A stretch of DNA of 64,000 nucleotides, taken from Pedobacter glucosidilyticus DSM 23534 (GTDB lineage Bacteria > Bacteroidota > Bacteroidia > Sphingobacteriales > Sphingobacteriaceae). The notes beneath the pieces were generated by a model. It was not told the origin of the DNA, searched no databases, and saw only the letters and a program-made list of their open reading frames with translations. The DNA is taken from the NCBI RefSeq assembly GCF_000425145.1, contig NZ_KE384311.1:227832-291831 (forward strand), written 5' to 3'. Made by a program: the position numbers and the translations under genes. Below, one piece after another: positions 6,047 through 13,971 of this stretch (positions within the stretch are counted from its first letter, which is position 1; each line of letters begins with the position of its first letter).

Positions 6047-8671
6047 ATGATGTTTAAAAAAATTACACTTTTATTTAGTTTAAGCATTTGGACAATCATC
6101 CTCAATGCCCAAACTTGGCAGCCATTAGGACCAGATGATTTTAATCAAGCTAGTTTTGGAGGTGTCACGTTCCCCTATCTTGTCTTTAATGGATCTACAC
6201 CTTACATAGCTTATCAAGATGCCGATAATAACAGTAGACTAACGGTTAAGAGATTTAATGGTACATCCTGGGAGTTTGTAGGCGCACCAGGCTTCTCAGC
6301 AGGTACACTCGTTTATACTAGTTTAGCTTTTGCGGGTACTACTCCTTACATAGCTTATCAAGATGCTGCAAACTCCAACAAAGCAACTGTTCAAAAATTT
6401 AATGGTACTTCTTGGGAAATAGTGGGTACCGCTGGCTTCTCCTCATCAACAGCCAATTATATTTCATTAGCTATCCATAACAATACACCTTATGTAGCCT
6501 ATAGAGATGGAGGTAATAGTAATAAAGCCACTGTAAGAAAGTTTAATGGCACAGCATGGGAAGTTGTTGGTACTGCAGGTGTATCCACCGGTGTGGCTCT
6601 TTATACTACCATTATATTTAATAATGCTATCCCTTATTTGTTATATACTGATGGTGGAAATTCTTTTAAAGCAACATTGAAAAGATTTAATGGAACAGAC
6701 TGGGAACTTGTTGGCGTAAACGGTTTTACAGCCGGACAGGCCTCTTATGCAAATATCGCATTTGATGGGACTACTCCTTATGTAGCTTATACAGATGCTG
6801 CAAACTCAAACAAAGCTACAGTACAAAGATTTAATGGAACCACTTGGGAACTGGTTGGTAACGTAGGTTTTTCTACCAATACTGCTTTTCATATAAATTT
6901 AGCTATGAGCGGTAGTACACCTTACATTATTTACAGTGATGGCGCAAATTCTAGTAAGATAACCGTACAGAAATTTAATGGTAATACTTGGGAATTGGTA
7001 GGTAATGCTGGTTTTTCAGCTGGTAACTCAACTAGGACTCATATAGCTTTTAATGGAAATACCCCTTATATTATCTATCAAGATGGGGGGTTATCAAACA
7101 AAGCTATTGTACAAAAATATGAGGGTAATACATGGGAATTTGTAGGGCTTATCAATGGGTTTACTACAGGTCAAACCCTGTATTTGAGCTTGGGACATGA
7201 TGGTACCACACCGTTTGTGTTTTATCGTGATGAAGAGAATCAATATAAAGCAACTGTAAAAAAATATAATGGTACTTCTTGGGAAATTGTAGGTAATGCG
7301 GGTTTTTCTGCTGGTCAGGTAGCTTATAATCAGATTACATTTGATGGAAGTACACCTTATGTAGTGTATCAAGATGCTGCAAACTCAAATAAAGCTACCG
7401 TACAAAGATTTAATGGTACAACTTGGGAAGTTGTTGGAAATGCGGGTTTTTCTGCCGGAGGAGTTTTATATACAACTATTAGTTTCAATAATCATATTCC
7501 TTATGTAGCTTACCGAGATGTGGCAAATTCCAATAAAATTACTGTACAAAGGTTTAATGGTACCAGTTGGGAACAAGTAGGTACTGCTGGCTTCTCTGCT
7601 GGTGTAGCATTTTATGTTAATTTGGCGTTTTCTGATGATAAGCCTTATGTTGTATATGGTGACGGTGCAAATTCAAGCAAGGCTACTGTACAAAGATTTA
7701 ATGGAACCACTTGGGAGCTTGTAGGTACAGCTGGTTTTTCTGCCGGGGAAGCTATATATACCAGTATAGCTTTTGATGGCTTAACACCTTATGTAGCTTA
7801 TCAAGATGCTGCTAACTCTTTTAGAGCTACCGTTCAAAAGTTTAATGGTACTTCTTGGGAACTTGTTGGTACTGCAGGATTTTCACCTGGTTCAGCATCC
7901 TACACCAATATCATGTTTTATGGGAATACACCTTATTTGGTTTATGGCGATAACGCAAATGGTGGTAGAGCTACTGTTCAGAAGTTTAACGGAACAATTT
8001 GGGAAAATGTAGGTAGTGCTGGCTTCTCTCTAAAACAAGCTAATTACACCAATATAATTTCTACAGGTAGCGAGCTTGTGGTAGCTTACGCTTCTTTTAA
8101 TGGCGCATTTGCCAAGAGCTTCCCTTTAGGTACTTTACCTGTAAAACTTAAGGATTATAAGGCAAGTGTTAAATTTGATAAACAGGTTAATTTAACGTGG
8201 GAAACGGCAACAGAGCATCATAATAGCCACTTTACAGTTTCAAAAAGTAGAGATGGCAAAATATTTGAAACTTTAAGTGTCGTACAATCTAAAGGTAATG
8301 GTGCTATTTACGAAACCATAGACTTTAATCCATCTAATGGCTTAAGCTATTATCAACTAAACCAAACGGATGTAAATGGTAAAACAGAAGTATTGGGTAT
8401 AAGACCCATAACTTTTGCAAGTTTATCACAAAAAGAACTTTTGGTTTACCCAAATCCGATTACTGATGATACCATAAATATTAATTATGCCGGTTTAGAG
8501 GGTAATCAAGTATTGATGCTGTATGATCTTTTAGGAAGGGAAGTTTTTAAAGGATATATCCCATTTTCAAACGGAAATGCAACTTTTAAGCTAAGCAAGA
8601 AGTTAAATCCTGGTGCTTATTTTTTAATACTTCAAGAAAATGGTGCTAAAATTAAAGTATTGGTTAAATAA
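6047..8671 (+). CDS. secreted T9SS cargo protein built of 48-residue repeats
   Basis: This 874-residue protein has a signal peptide (about residues 1-21, ending LNAQ). It is followed by 13 complete 48-residue repeats with consensus TPYVAYQDAANSNKATVQ, FNGTTWELVG, AGFSAG, plus partial units at both ends. The repeat length and the strand-like alternation suggest beta-propeller blades. About 14 units would make two seven-bladed propellers, which is an inference. Residues about 700-780 form a fibronectin-like domain (LPVKLKDYKA...VNLTWETATEHHNSHF). The end, from ELLVYPNPITDD to the lysine-rich tail, is a type A type IX sorting domain. It is probably surface-attached or secreted; the ligand is unknown. 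Confidence 0.85.
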   Translation: MMFKKITLLFSLSIWTIILNAQTWQPLGPDDFNQASFGGVTFPYLVFNGSTPYIAYQDADNNSRLTVKRFNGTSWEFVGAPGFSAGTLVYTSLAFAGTTPYIAYQDAANSNKATVQKFNGTSWEIVGTAGFSSSTANYISLAIHNNTPYVAYRDGGNSNKATVRKFNGTAWEVVGTAGVSTGVALYTTIIFNNAIPYLLYTDGGNSFKATLKRFNGTDWELVGVNGFTAGQASYANIAFDGTTPYVAYTDAANSNKATVQRFNGTTWELVGNVGFSTNTAFHINLAMSGSTPYIIYSDGANSSKITVQKFNGNTWELVGNAGFSAGNSTRTHIAFNGNTPYIIYQDGGLSNKAIVQKYEGNTWEFVGLINGFTTGQTLYLSLGHDGTTPFVFYRDEENQYKATVKKYNGTSWEIVGNAGFSAGQVAYNQITFDGSTPYVVYQDAANSNKATVQRFNGTTWEVVGNAGFSAGGVLYTTISFNNHIPYVAYRDVANSNKITVQRFNGTSWEQVGTAGFSAGVAFYVNLAFSDDKPYVVYGDGANSSKATVQRFNGTTWELVGTAGFSAGEAIYTSIAFDGLTPYVAYQDAANSFRATVQKFNGTSWELVGTAGFSPGSASYTNIMFYGNTPYLVYGDNANGGRATVQKFNGTIWENVGSAGFSLKQANYTNIISTGSELVVAYASFNGAFAKSFPLGTLPVKLKDYKASVKFDKQVNLTWETATEHHNSHFTVSKSRDGKIFETLSVVQSKGNGAIYETIDFNPSNGLSYYQLNQTDVNGKTEVLGIRPITFASLSQKELLVYPNPITDDTININYAGLEGNQVLMLYDLLGREVFKGYIPFSNGNATFKLSKKLNPGAYFLILQENGAKIKVLVK

Positions 8672-8672
8672 G

Positions 8673-8705
8673 GTTTAGATAAGTTTTTTTTTCTGTTATC
8701 TAAAC
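8673..8705 (+). terminator. hairpin with T-run inside the loop
   Basis: GTTTAGATAA (8673-8682) pairs perfectly with TTATCTAAAC (8696-8705). The 13-nt loop holds nine consecutive T residues. It begins 2 bp after the stop of the T9SS protein. The stem is followed by mixed sequence rather than a T-run, so it is an unusual terminator or a stability element. Confidence 0.45.
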
Positions 8706-8770
8706 TCCATAATTCTATCAAATGAAGCGTTTTTAACCTCTAATTGTTATATTATGTACCTGTGAAAAAG

Positions 8771-8813
8771 AAGTCGGAGCATCATCTGATATATTCTGAA
8801 AAAGTTCCGACTT
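8771..8813. terminator. bidirectional terminator between convergent genes
   Basis: AAGTCGGA (8771-8778) pairs with TCCGACTT (8806-8813). A-rich sequence lies before the stem and a T-rich run after it, so it can terminate the plus-strand T9SS gene and the converging AraC gene. The loop is long (27 nt). Confidence 0.55.
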
Positions 8814-8897
8814 TTCTTTTTTAGTTTAGAATTAGTTGATGATTTTAGAAACTCTTCAACTGGCTAACATGTATTTTTCAATACACACACCTACATC

Positions 8898-9911
8898 CTA
8901 CTCATCAATTAATTTCACTATAGCTGCTGGGGGCAAACGATACACTTCTTTAAATGTTCTGCTAAAATTAGAAGCATTACTAAAACTAAGTAAATATGCT
9001 ACCTGTTTAACCCTGTGGCCTTGTTGTAGTAGTTCAAAAGCATATCGCATTTGTACTTCTCTAAAATAATCAAAAGCGGTTTTACCAGTTTGCCTTTTAA
9101 ACTGCCTGCGCATGGTAGGTACTGTCATTTTGCCTAATTCTGCCAAATAATCTAAACCTGGGAAGCCCTTTCTGAAATGGTTATGGATATAGTCTTTGAT
9201 ATTTTCAATACCATCAAATTCTTCTGGCTGTGCAGGTACATTTAAAACGGATAAAGGATCAGTTACGATACTAAAGAAATCGGCTATCAGTGCCATGGAT
9301 AATTTTTTTACTACCAAGCTATAAACTGGTGATCTTTTATGACTGGATAAAACATGGTTCAGCTCGTCATAGGTGTCTTTATAAAAGCTATCGTTAAAAT
9401 AAGCTATGCCATCCATTTCTTTTGCCAATACTTTCATAAAACCAGCTTGCTTATCAACACTACTCAAATCTATATGTTGCATTAACCATTCTTTCTTAAA
9501 GCAAAATATAAAGGCTCTAATACCTGCTTTCTCCTCAAAATTAGTCTCGTAATCAAACGCATTGTTATAAAAACTACATATTCTGGGTAAGGATAGGGCT
9601 TTAGATTGTTGATAATTATCTTTATGAGGTGTTTTGTTTACCCCACCCCTAATCAGTTGATAAGAAAGGCAAAAGTATTCTACTTCACGATCACCTAAAA
9701 TAGCAATTTTTGTTGCTTCTAAAGCTTCCATATCTACCACAAATAAATAGCACCCTTCTTCTATTTTCTCATATTGAAAAGTGGTACGTAAATCTTGTGT
9801 ATGCGCTTGTATTTGCTGATTTTGATGATTATGTTGTACAGAAGGATAATGTTCTATTTCTGCAATAAATTTTTCGGGATAAGAGATTTTCCAAGTTGTA
9901 GTATCCATCAA
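8898..9911 (-). CDS. AraC-family transcriptional regulator
   Basis: This 337-residue protein has an AraC/XylS DNA-binding domain in its last 105 residues. FPGLDYLAELGKMTVPTMRR is the first helix-turn-helix and AYLLSFSNASNFSRTFKEVY the second, with the conserved G/S-N-x-S-x-F-S-R-x-F signature. The N-terminal 220 residues show no recognised sensor fold, and there is no membrane segment, so it is cytoplasmic. The start MMDTTTW allows the second Met at 9908 as an alternative. It lies beside the decayed defence genes and converges on the T9SS cargo gene. The target genes cannot be told. Confidence 0.85.
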   Translation of the reverse strand: MMDTTTWKISYPEKFIAEIEHYPSVQHNHQNQQIQAHTQDLRTTFQYEKIEEGCYLFVVDMEALEATKIAILGDREVEYFCLSYQLIRGGVNKTPHKDNYQQSKALSLPRICSFYNNAFDYETNFEEKAGIRAFIFCFKKEWLMQHIDLSSVDKQAGFMKVLAKEMDGIAYFNDSFYKDTYDELNHVLSSHKRSPVYSLVVKKLSMALIADFFSIVTDPLSVLNVPAQPEEFDGIENIKDYIHNHFRKGFPGLDYLAELGKMTVPTMRRQFKRQTGKTAFDYFREVQMRYAFELLQQGHRVKQVAYLLSFSNASNFSRTFKEVYRLPPAAIVKLIDE

Positions 9912-9957
9912 AACAAATATAATGAAAAACGATGATGAGAAAGTTTAATATGACATA

Positions 9958-10098
9958 TCACTTTCCGAAACAAAAGGCACTACCAACAAATCTTTCTTCT
10001 TTGTCTGCTGGTTTAAATGCTCCAATACCAATAATTATTTCATCTTCATTATTGGCTTGTAAACGCCAGGGAATGCCTCTCACTATACAGCAACAATC
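9958..10098 (-). pseudogene. probable prokaryotic Argonaute PIWI-domain fragment
   Basis: A minus-strand frame of 46 codons ends at a TGA (9958-9960) and has no start. It contains RGIPWRL, then DEIIIGIGAF, then ERFVGSAFCF. This order (G-x-P-W-x-L, a hydrophobic strand IGIGA, then R-Y/F-V/I-G) is typical of the PIWI domain of prokaryotic Argonautes as I remember it. The catalytic region that should follow is missing. It is one of three broken defence-type genes in 650 bp. The call rests on motif memory, not on an alignment. Confidence 0.45.
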
Positions 10099-10148
10099 AA
10101 AATTAAAGAATAAGGGTAATTATTTATAACTTGAAACAAATAATTGCG

Positions 10149-10292
10149 ATGAAAAAATCAAAATTAAAAAAACTGGTTCCTGACCTTAGCTTGGACAAGC
10201 AAATGTTGCAGGATGTGATTTCGAAGCCCGTATTCCGTAAACAGGCAGCGGTATGGTTACCGGATCAATACTATAGAAAGTATTGGGATTAG
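10149..10292 (+). pseudogene. IS3-family transposase remnant
   Basis: A 47-codon frame starts at the ATG at 10149. Its middle, KKLVPDLSLDKQMLQDVISK, matches the end of IS3-family OrfA, where L-x-L-D-K-x-M-L-Q-D-V-L is conserved. The following RKQAAVWL resembles the beginning of OrfB. The last codons overlap the end of the hsdM remnant on the other strand, so the IS part ends near 10262. No inverted-repeat ends were found. It marks the element that probably cut hsdM. Confidence 0.55.
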
Positions 10293-10589
10293 CTTTTTCT
10301 ATTTCTCGCATGGCACTTTGTATAGCCCTACCTACGTTGGTATTAGTTTTCCTTACGATATTCCAATGTGCTTCTTGGAGGTTACTAAGAAATGGTGATG
10401 TTCTACAAAAACTGAGTATTCTCCTTGGCTCTTTTTTAAAGCTTTTTCAAATTCTTCATCATATACATCGCATATTCTTTTAAATAATAAAAGCGGAAAA
10501 ATGTATTATTTATAATCTCCGGTATCTATGGTACCATGCAATACTTTTGCAGCACCCTAAAGGTATTTTTCTAGTTCTTGTTGGGTCAT
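10265..10589 (-). pseudogene. hsdM: broken type I restriction-modification methyltransferase
   Basis: Read on the minus strand from the ATG at 10589, the sequence follows the N-terminus of HsdM: MTQQELEKYL, a stop, GAAKVLHGTIDTGDYK, a stop, YIFPLLLFKRICDVYDEEF, then after a frameshift NVGRAIQSAMREIEKANP. The first stop (TAG 10557-10559) replaces the conserved Trp of EKYLWGAA and the second (TAA) replaces a Gln. The frameshift falls near codon 75. About 108 of roughly 500 codons remain, and the IS3 fragment follows. The ATG overlaps the hipT stop by 4 bp, so the intact gene was translationally coupled to hipBST. Confidence 0.85.
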
Positions 10590-11539
10590 ACAGCAGTGTT
10601 AAAATATTTTATACGTTGGCTAATAATGGCTTTATATTGTTTTTTATTTTCATCGTTTAAAAAAGAATCATCAATCAGTTGGATGGCTTTTGGAAGCCAG
10701 CTACCAAGCTTTTTATAAACAGCATGAATTTGTTTGTTATTTAATTGCAAAACATGGCCAAACCTATCAAAATAGCCCTTATCAAAATTTTTCTTTTTAC
10801 CTCCTAACAATAGGGCTGTTTCATCAGTATCTTTTGGTAAAATAAGTTTTACGTTTAACAAATCATAAGCTGGCGCTAGCACCCAACCCATGTCTGAAAG
10901 CCACATAGAGAAGTTTTTTAAGTGCATATCGTTATTAGCAATGATAAAGTTAAAAAGCGTTAGCTCAAAAAAGCGCAACTTATCCATCAGGGTATTTACA
11001 GATAATTCTCCGATGGTTTTACCTAAATTTTCCATAGAACCTAAATACTTATCTTCTAGTTCTAAAATTTGCAGAAAGTCTATCATGTGTATTTTTGCAT
11101 GGTCTTTCTTACGGTCTATACGTTTGGTTAGGTAACACAATTGGCCAGAGGCTAAACGAATGAGGGTAGATGGCACTACTTCTATTTTAAATAATGCAGC
11201 CAATTTCATGGATAAATGTTCGTTTTCTGGCATTTGCGAATACTGCGAATTTTGTGGTTTTAAAATATACAGTCCCTCTAAAGCATCCATAATGGTTAAA
11301 CGGCCTTTATGCCCATTTTCTAAGGTATCTTTTATCCAAGCTAATGATAGTTTTGGCTGTACCCCAGGTACGGTAATAGATAATTCTACCGCTTGTTTAG
11401 CCAGCATTTCCATATCCTGTAATTGATATGGTAAACTTGGTGCCCCACTTGTTCCATAAAAAGCTTTGATACATTTAGGATGATAGTCTGCTGTGTGGCT
11501 AGTATCTAATGGCTGGTAACAATATAAACACTTAAGCAT
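10586..11539 (-). CDS. hipT: HipT toxin kinase of a HipBST system
   Basis: This 317-residue protein is the kinase core of HipA without its N-terminal subdomain. C4, C7, H20 and C23 form a putative zinc knuckle common in Bacteroidota HipA proteins. The Gly-rich, autophosphorylation-prone loop is ELSITVPGVQPKLSL; S54 and T56 stand where HipT of E. coli has SIS. K94 (ILKPQ) is the likely ATP lysine. NNDMHLKNF supplies catalytic D204 and metal ligand N209, and AYDLLN holds D225. E. coli HipT phosphorylates tryptophanyl-tRNA synthetase; the target here is unknown. It overlaps hipS by 8 bp and the broken hsdM by 4 bp. Confidence 0.85.
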   Translation of the reverse strand: MLKCLYCYQPLDTSHTADYHPKCIKAFYGTSGAPSLPYQLQDMEMLAKQAVELSITVPGVQPKLSLAWIKDTLENGHKGRLTIMDALEGLYILKPQNSQYSQMPENEHLSMKLAALFKIEVVPSTLIRLASGQLCYLTKRIDRKKDHAKIHMIDFLQILELEDKYLGSMENLGKTIGELSVNTLMDKLRFFELTLFNFIIANNDMHLKNFSMWLSDMGWVLAPAYDLLNVKLILPKDTDETALLLGGKKKNFDKGYFDRFGHVLQLNNKQIHAVYKKLGSWLPKAIQLIDDSFLNDENKKQYKAIISQRIKYFNTAV

Positions 11540-11867
11540 TTTGGTTTTCAGTTACAGGATGAACACTTACTGCACCAATAGTATTTTGGCAACACGCTAA
11601 CAGCAGGCCCATCCTATCGTTTCTATTGATTTTCCAACTTTCGGCCGCTATTGCTAATAACCAACCTTCTGGAATTAAGCCATCAAAAAAAGGAAAAAGC
11701 CTTTTACTTTTGTATGGACTTGTTCTTACAGGCATTTGAAAAGTGATAAACAAATCAGCATGATTTTGAATATATTTTTCATCATAAACAAATTCATACT
11801 CGCCAGAGTCTAGCTCTGTTAAAATGCCTGCATTGCTATTGTTATATTTTACAAGAGCTTGTCTCAT
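11532..11867 (-). CDS. hipS: HipS small subunit (HipA N-subdomain-like)
   Basis: This 111-residue protein corresponds to N-subdomain 1 of HipA, encoded separately. SKRLFPFFDGLIPEGWLL and RMGLLLACCQNTIGAVSV are the signature stretches. In the three-gene HipBST systems characterised in E. coli O127, HipS is the antitoxin that inserts a Trp near the kinase active site; W69 here lies in the matching EGWLL turn. The gene overlaps hipB by 4 bp (ATGA) and hipT by 8 bp, which implies coupled translation. Split HipA genes are otherwise often mistaken for frameshifts, but the overlaps and intact starts argue for a true three-gene system. Confidence 0.8.
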   Translation of the reverse strand: MRQALVKYNNSNAGILTELDSGEYEFVYDEKYIQNHADLFITFQMPVRTSPYKSKRLFPFFDGLIPEGWLLAIAAESWKINRNDRMGLLLACCQNTIGAVSVHPVTENQNA

Positions 11868-12067
11868 GCTTGTTTCTGATTTACAGGAGCTAAAACTTGC
11901 CCAAACATTCTTAATACTTGATTAACTTTAGACAAACTAAGGTTTTCTTTACCTTGTTCAATTTTTCTTATTACGGTAAGAGCTACGCCTGCCTTTGCGG
12001 CAAACTCCTCCTGTGTGCATTTTAATTGCTTACGTCTGTTTTTAACAAAGTCTGCTAAAGGATTCAT
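11864..12067 (-). CDS. hipB: HipB-type XRE regulator
   Basis: This 67-residue protein is almost entirely a Cro/CI helix-turn-helix. CTQEEFAAKAGVALTVIRKI spans the two DNA-contact helices and EQGKENLSLSKVNQVLRMF completes the domain. It is the first gene of the hipBST operon. In HipBST systems HipB represses the operon and augments HipS. Three TATAT-N8-ATATA-type sites lie directly upstream, with the same geometry as the E. coli HipB operator TATCC-N8-GGATA. A TAnnTTTG box lies between two of them, so autoregulation is well supported. Confidence 0.85.
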   Translation of the reverse strand: MNPLADFVKNRRKQLKCTQEEFAAKAGVALTVIRKIEQGKENLSLSKVNQVLRMFGQVLAPVNQKQA

Positions 12068-12070
12068 TTT

Positions 12071-12168
12071 TATATGCTTTTACATACAATAATAACAAAA
12101 ATAAGTTATTTATATGCAATTAAATATAAAATATTGATTAAACAGTAATTTATATGTTATCAGATATA
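12071..12168 (-). promoter_or_regulatory. three HipB-type operators at 40-bp spacing
   Basis: Sites lie at 12071-12088 (TATAT-N8-ATACA), 12111-12128 (TATAT-N8-ATATA) and 12151-12168 (TATAT-N8-ATATA). The start-to-start distance is exactly 40 bp twice, which puts them on roughly the same face of the helix. The first begins 4 bp upstream of the hipB start codon. Arm length and 8-bp spacer copy the known HipB operator design. The third site overlaps the stop of the degenerate frame upstream. Confidence 0.65.
12096..12103 (-). promoter_or_regulatory. TAnnTTTG promoter box of hipBST
   Basis: On the minus strand this reads TATTTTTG, an exact match to the Bacteroidota -7 consensus. It lies between operators 1 and 2, with operator 2 covering the -33 region, so bound HipB would block polymerase. 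No clear TTG is seen at -33. Confidence 0.5.
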
Positions 12169-12343
12169 ATTTTTAAGTTTTTCTTTAAACTTTTGTTCTG
12201 TCTGCAAGCTTTCTTCCCGAGCTTTTTTTAAATCTGCCAAAGCCACTTCTACCTTAAGTAAATTATCTTCAATAATTTTTTATACATATGAGGAGCTAAT
12301 TGGTGGCGTACGATGTTTTCTATAGGCTGTAGATTAATAGACG
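12160..12343 (-). pseudogene. degenerate gene tail with coiled-coil end
   Basis: The minus strand is open from a TAA near 12344 and encodes INLQPIENIVRHQLAPHMYK. After one frameshift in an A-run it continues with KKAREESLQTEQKFKEKLK to a TGA at 12160-12162. The NLQPIE segment followed by a charged helix resembles C-terminal regions of XRE-type regulators such as the one at 1884. No start remains. The identity is uncertain. The rest of the gap 12344-12475 is AT-rich with no feature seen. Confidence 0.35.
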
Positions 12344-12475
12344 CTTATTGTCATATAAACATTGTTGCTTAACAGCATTATAGCAACAAATTTACTAAAT
12401 AAACAGTAAACAAGCAACAAGTAAAAATAAACAAACAATTGAAAAACAAGCAGTTAACAAACGAGAATAGGTGAA

Positions 12476-13861
12476 TTACTTCCCTATACAAAACTTACTA
12501 AATATATTCTCCAACAAATCATCCGTAGTAACAGTGCCTGTTATCTCACCCAAATAGTATAAAGCCTGTTTAATATCCATAGCTAAAAAGTCAGAAGTTA
12601 CAGGGTTATCTATACCATTTAAAACTCGGCTTAAGGATGCTTCTGTTTTTTGTAAAGCCTCTAAATGACGGATGTTGCTTACAATCACTTCATCTTTATT
12701 GATTTGACTAAGGTTTGCTGCTTTTAAAAGCTCATCTTCTAATAATTGAATATTGTGTTTTTCCTTTGCTGAGATATATAAAATCTCGCCTAAAGATTCA
12801 AAGCCACTTAAGGCATCGTTAACCTGTGTTTCATCGATTTTATTGGCTACCAAAAGTAACTTGCTATTATTTTCTTGGATAACTTGTTGTAAATCATCAA
12901 TAATAGCTTTTAATTCTGTTAAGGATGTCTCTCTTGGGTCGAACAGATAAAGCACAATGGCTGATGATTTTATCTTCTCAAAAGTGCGCTCTACTCCTTT
13001 TGCTTCAATAATGTCTGCTGTTTCTCTTATCCCTGCGGTATCAATAAATCTAAAACGCACACCTTGCAAAGTAATTTCGTCTTCTACGGTATCTCTGGTA
13101 GTACCAGCAATATCAGAAACGATGGCTCTTTCTTCATTTAATAAAACATTTAACAAGGTAGATTTTCCAACGTTGGGCTTTCCTGCAATTACAACGGGTA
13201 CACCGTTTTTAATCACGTTACCCATCTCAAATGATTGTATCAACCTTGAAACAACTTTATTAATAGCCAAAATAAGTTGTTTAAGCTGGTCGCGGTTTGC
13301 AAATTCTACATCTTCTTCGCTAAAATCTAATTCCAGCTCTATCATAGATGCAAAATGAATGAGTTGCTCTCTTAAATTCTTCAACTCGTTAGAAAAACCA
13401 CCACGCATCTGCTGTAAAGCCAGCTGGTGTGCTGATTTTGAACTTGAAGCAATTAAATCTGCAACAGCTTCTGCCTGAGACAAATCTAAGCCACCATTTA
13501 AAAAAGCCCTTAAAGTAAATTCGCCCGCTTTTGCTGCTCTCGCACCATTTTTTATCATCAATTTAATGATGCTGGCAATGATATAATCTGAGCCATGGCA
13601 GCTAATCTCCACCACATTCTCTTTGGTATATGATTTTGGAGCTACAAAGAGCGAAACTAAAACTTCATCAATAATAAAACCCTCATCTCTTATGGTTCCA
13701 AAATGTATGGTATGCGAGTCTTGGGTTTCTAAATTTTTACCATAAAAAACTTTATTGGTAATGCTAATAGCTTCTGGTCCTGATAACCTGATAACGCCTA
13801 TAGCCCCTATTCCTGCTGGTGTTGCTAGTGCAACAATGGTTTCTTCTTGATGTAAAGACAT
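12476..13861 (-). CDS. mnmE: tRNA uridine-5-carboxymethylaminomethyl modification GTPase MnmE
   Basis: This 461-residue protein has the normal MnmE length. It has an N-terminal folate-binding domain (TIVALATPAGIGAIGVIRLSG), a helical middle (QLALQQMRGGFS) and an embedded Ras-like G domain with GKPNVGKSTLLN, DTAGIRET and NKID. The C-terminus ends FCIGK, the conserved C-I-G-K with the essential Cys. With MnmG it installs the cmnm5 group on U34 of tRNAs reading split codon boxes, in the cytoplasm. It is divergent from the arginine deiminase gene and not part of an operon here. Confidence 0.97.
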   Translation of the reverse strand: MSLHQEETIVALATPAGIGAIGVIRLSGPEAISITNKVFYGKNLETQDSHTIHFGTIRDEGFIIDEVLVSLFVAPKSYTKENVVEISCHGSDYIIASIIKLMIKNGARAAKAGEFTLRAFLNGGLDLSQAEAVADLIASSSKSAHQLALQQMRGGFSNELKNLREQLIHFASMIELELDFSEEDVEFANRDQLKQLILAINKVVSRLIQSFEMGNVIKNGVPVVIAGKPNVGKSTLLNVLLNEERAIVSDIAGTTRDTVEDEITLQGVRFRFIDTAGIRETADIIEAKGVERTFEKIKSSAIVLYLFDPRETSLTELKAIIDDLQQVIQENNSKLLLVANKIDETQVNDALSGFESLGEILYISAKEKHNIQLLEDELLKAANLSQINKDEVIVSNIRHLEALQKTEASLSRVLNGIDNPVTSDFLAMDIKQALYYLGEITGTVTTDDLLENIFSKFCIGK

Positions 13862-13971
13862 ATACCTGCAAAGATATTGTTTTATGTTAGATGATGTTGA
13901 ACCCTATTATTGTAAATTTTATGTAGGCTTAACACATAATTTGAGGTAAATCTGTTAAATTGGGTATATAG

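Noticed and set aside
6190..8100. 144-bp periodic repeats as a CRISPR or satellite
   Set aside because: The period is 48 codons in one continuous reading frame, so it is a protein repeat.
8836..9069. 77-codon plus-strand frame
   Set aside because: It is antisense to the conserved HTH region of the AraC gene.
9932..10129. 65-codon plus-strand frame (MMRKFNMTYHFPKQK...)
   Set aside because: It runs antisense to the frame with the Argonaute-like motifs and has no family resemblance itself.
10283..10483. 66-codon plus-strand hydrophobic frame
   Set aside because: It is the antisense shadow of the hsdM remnant, whose motifs are unmistakable on the minus strand.
11532..11867. hipS and hipT as one frameshifted hipA
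   Set aside because: Overlapping starts and stops, intact domain ends and an upstream hipB match the three-gene HipBST layout, so the split is natural.
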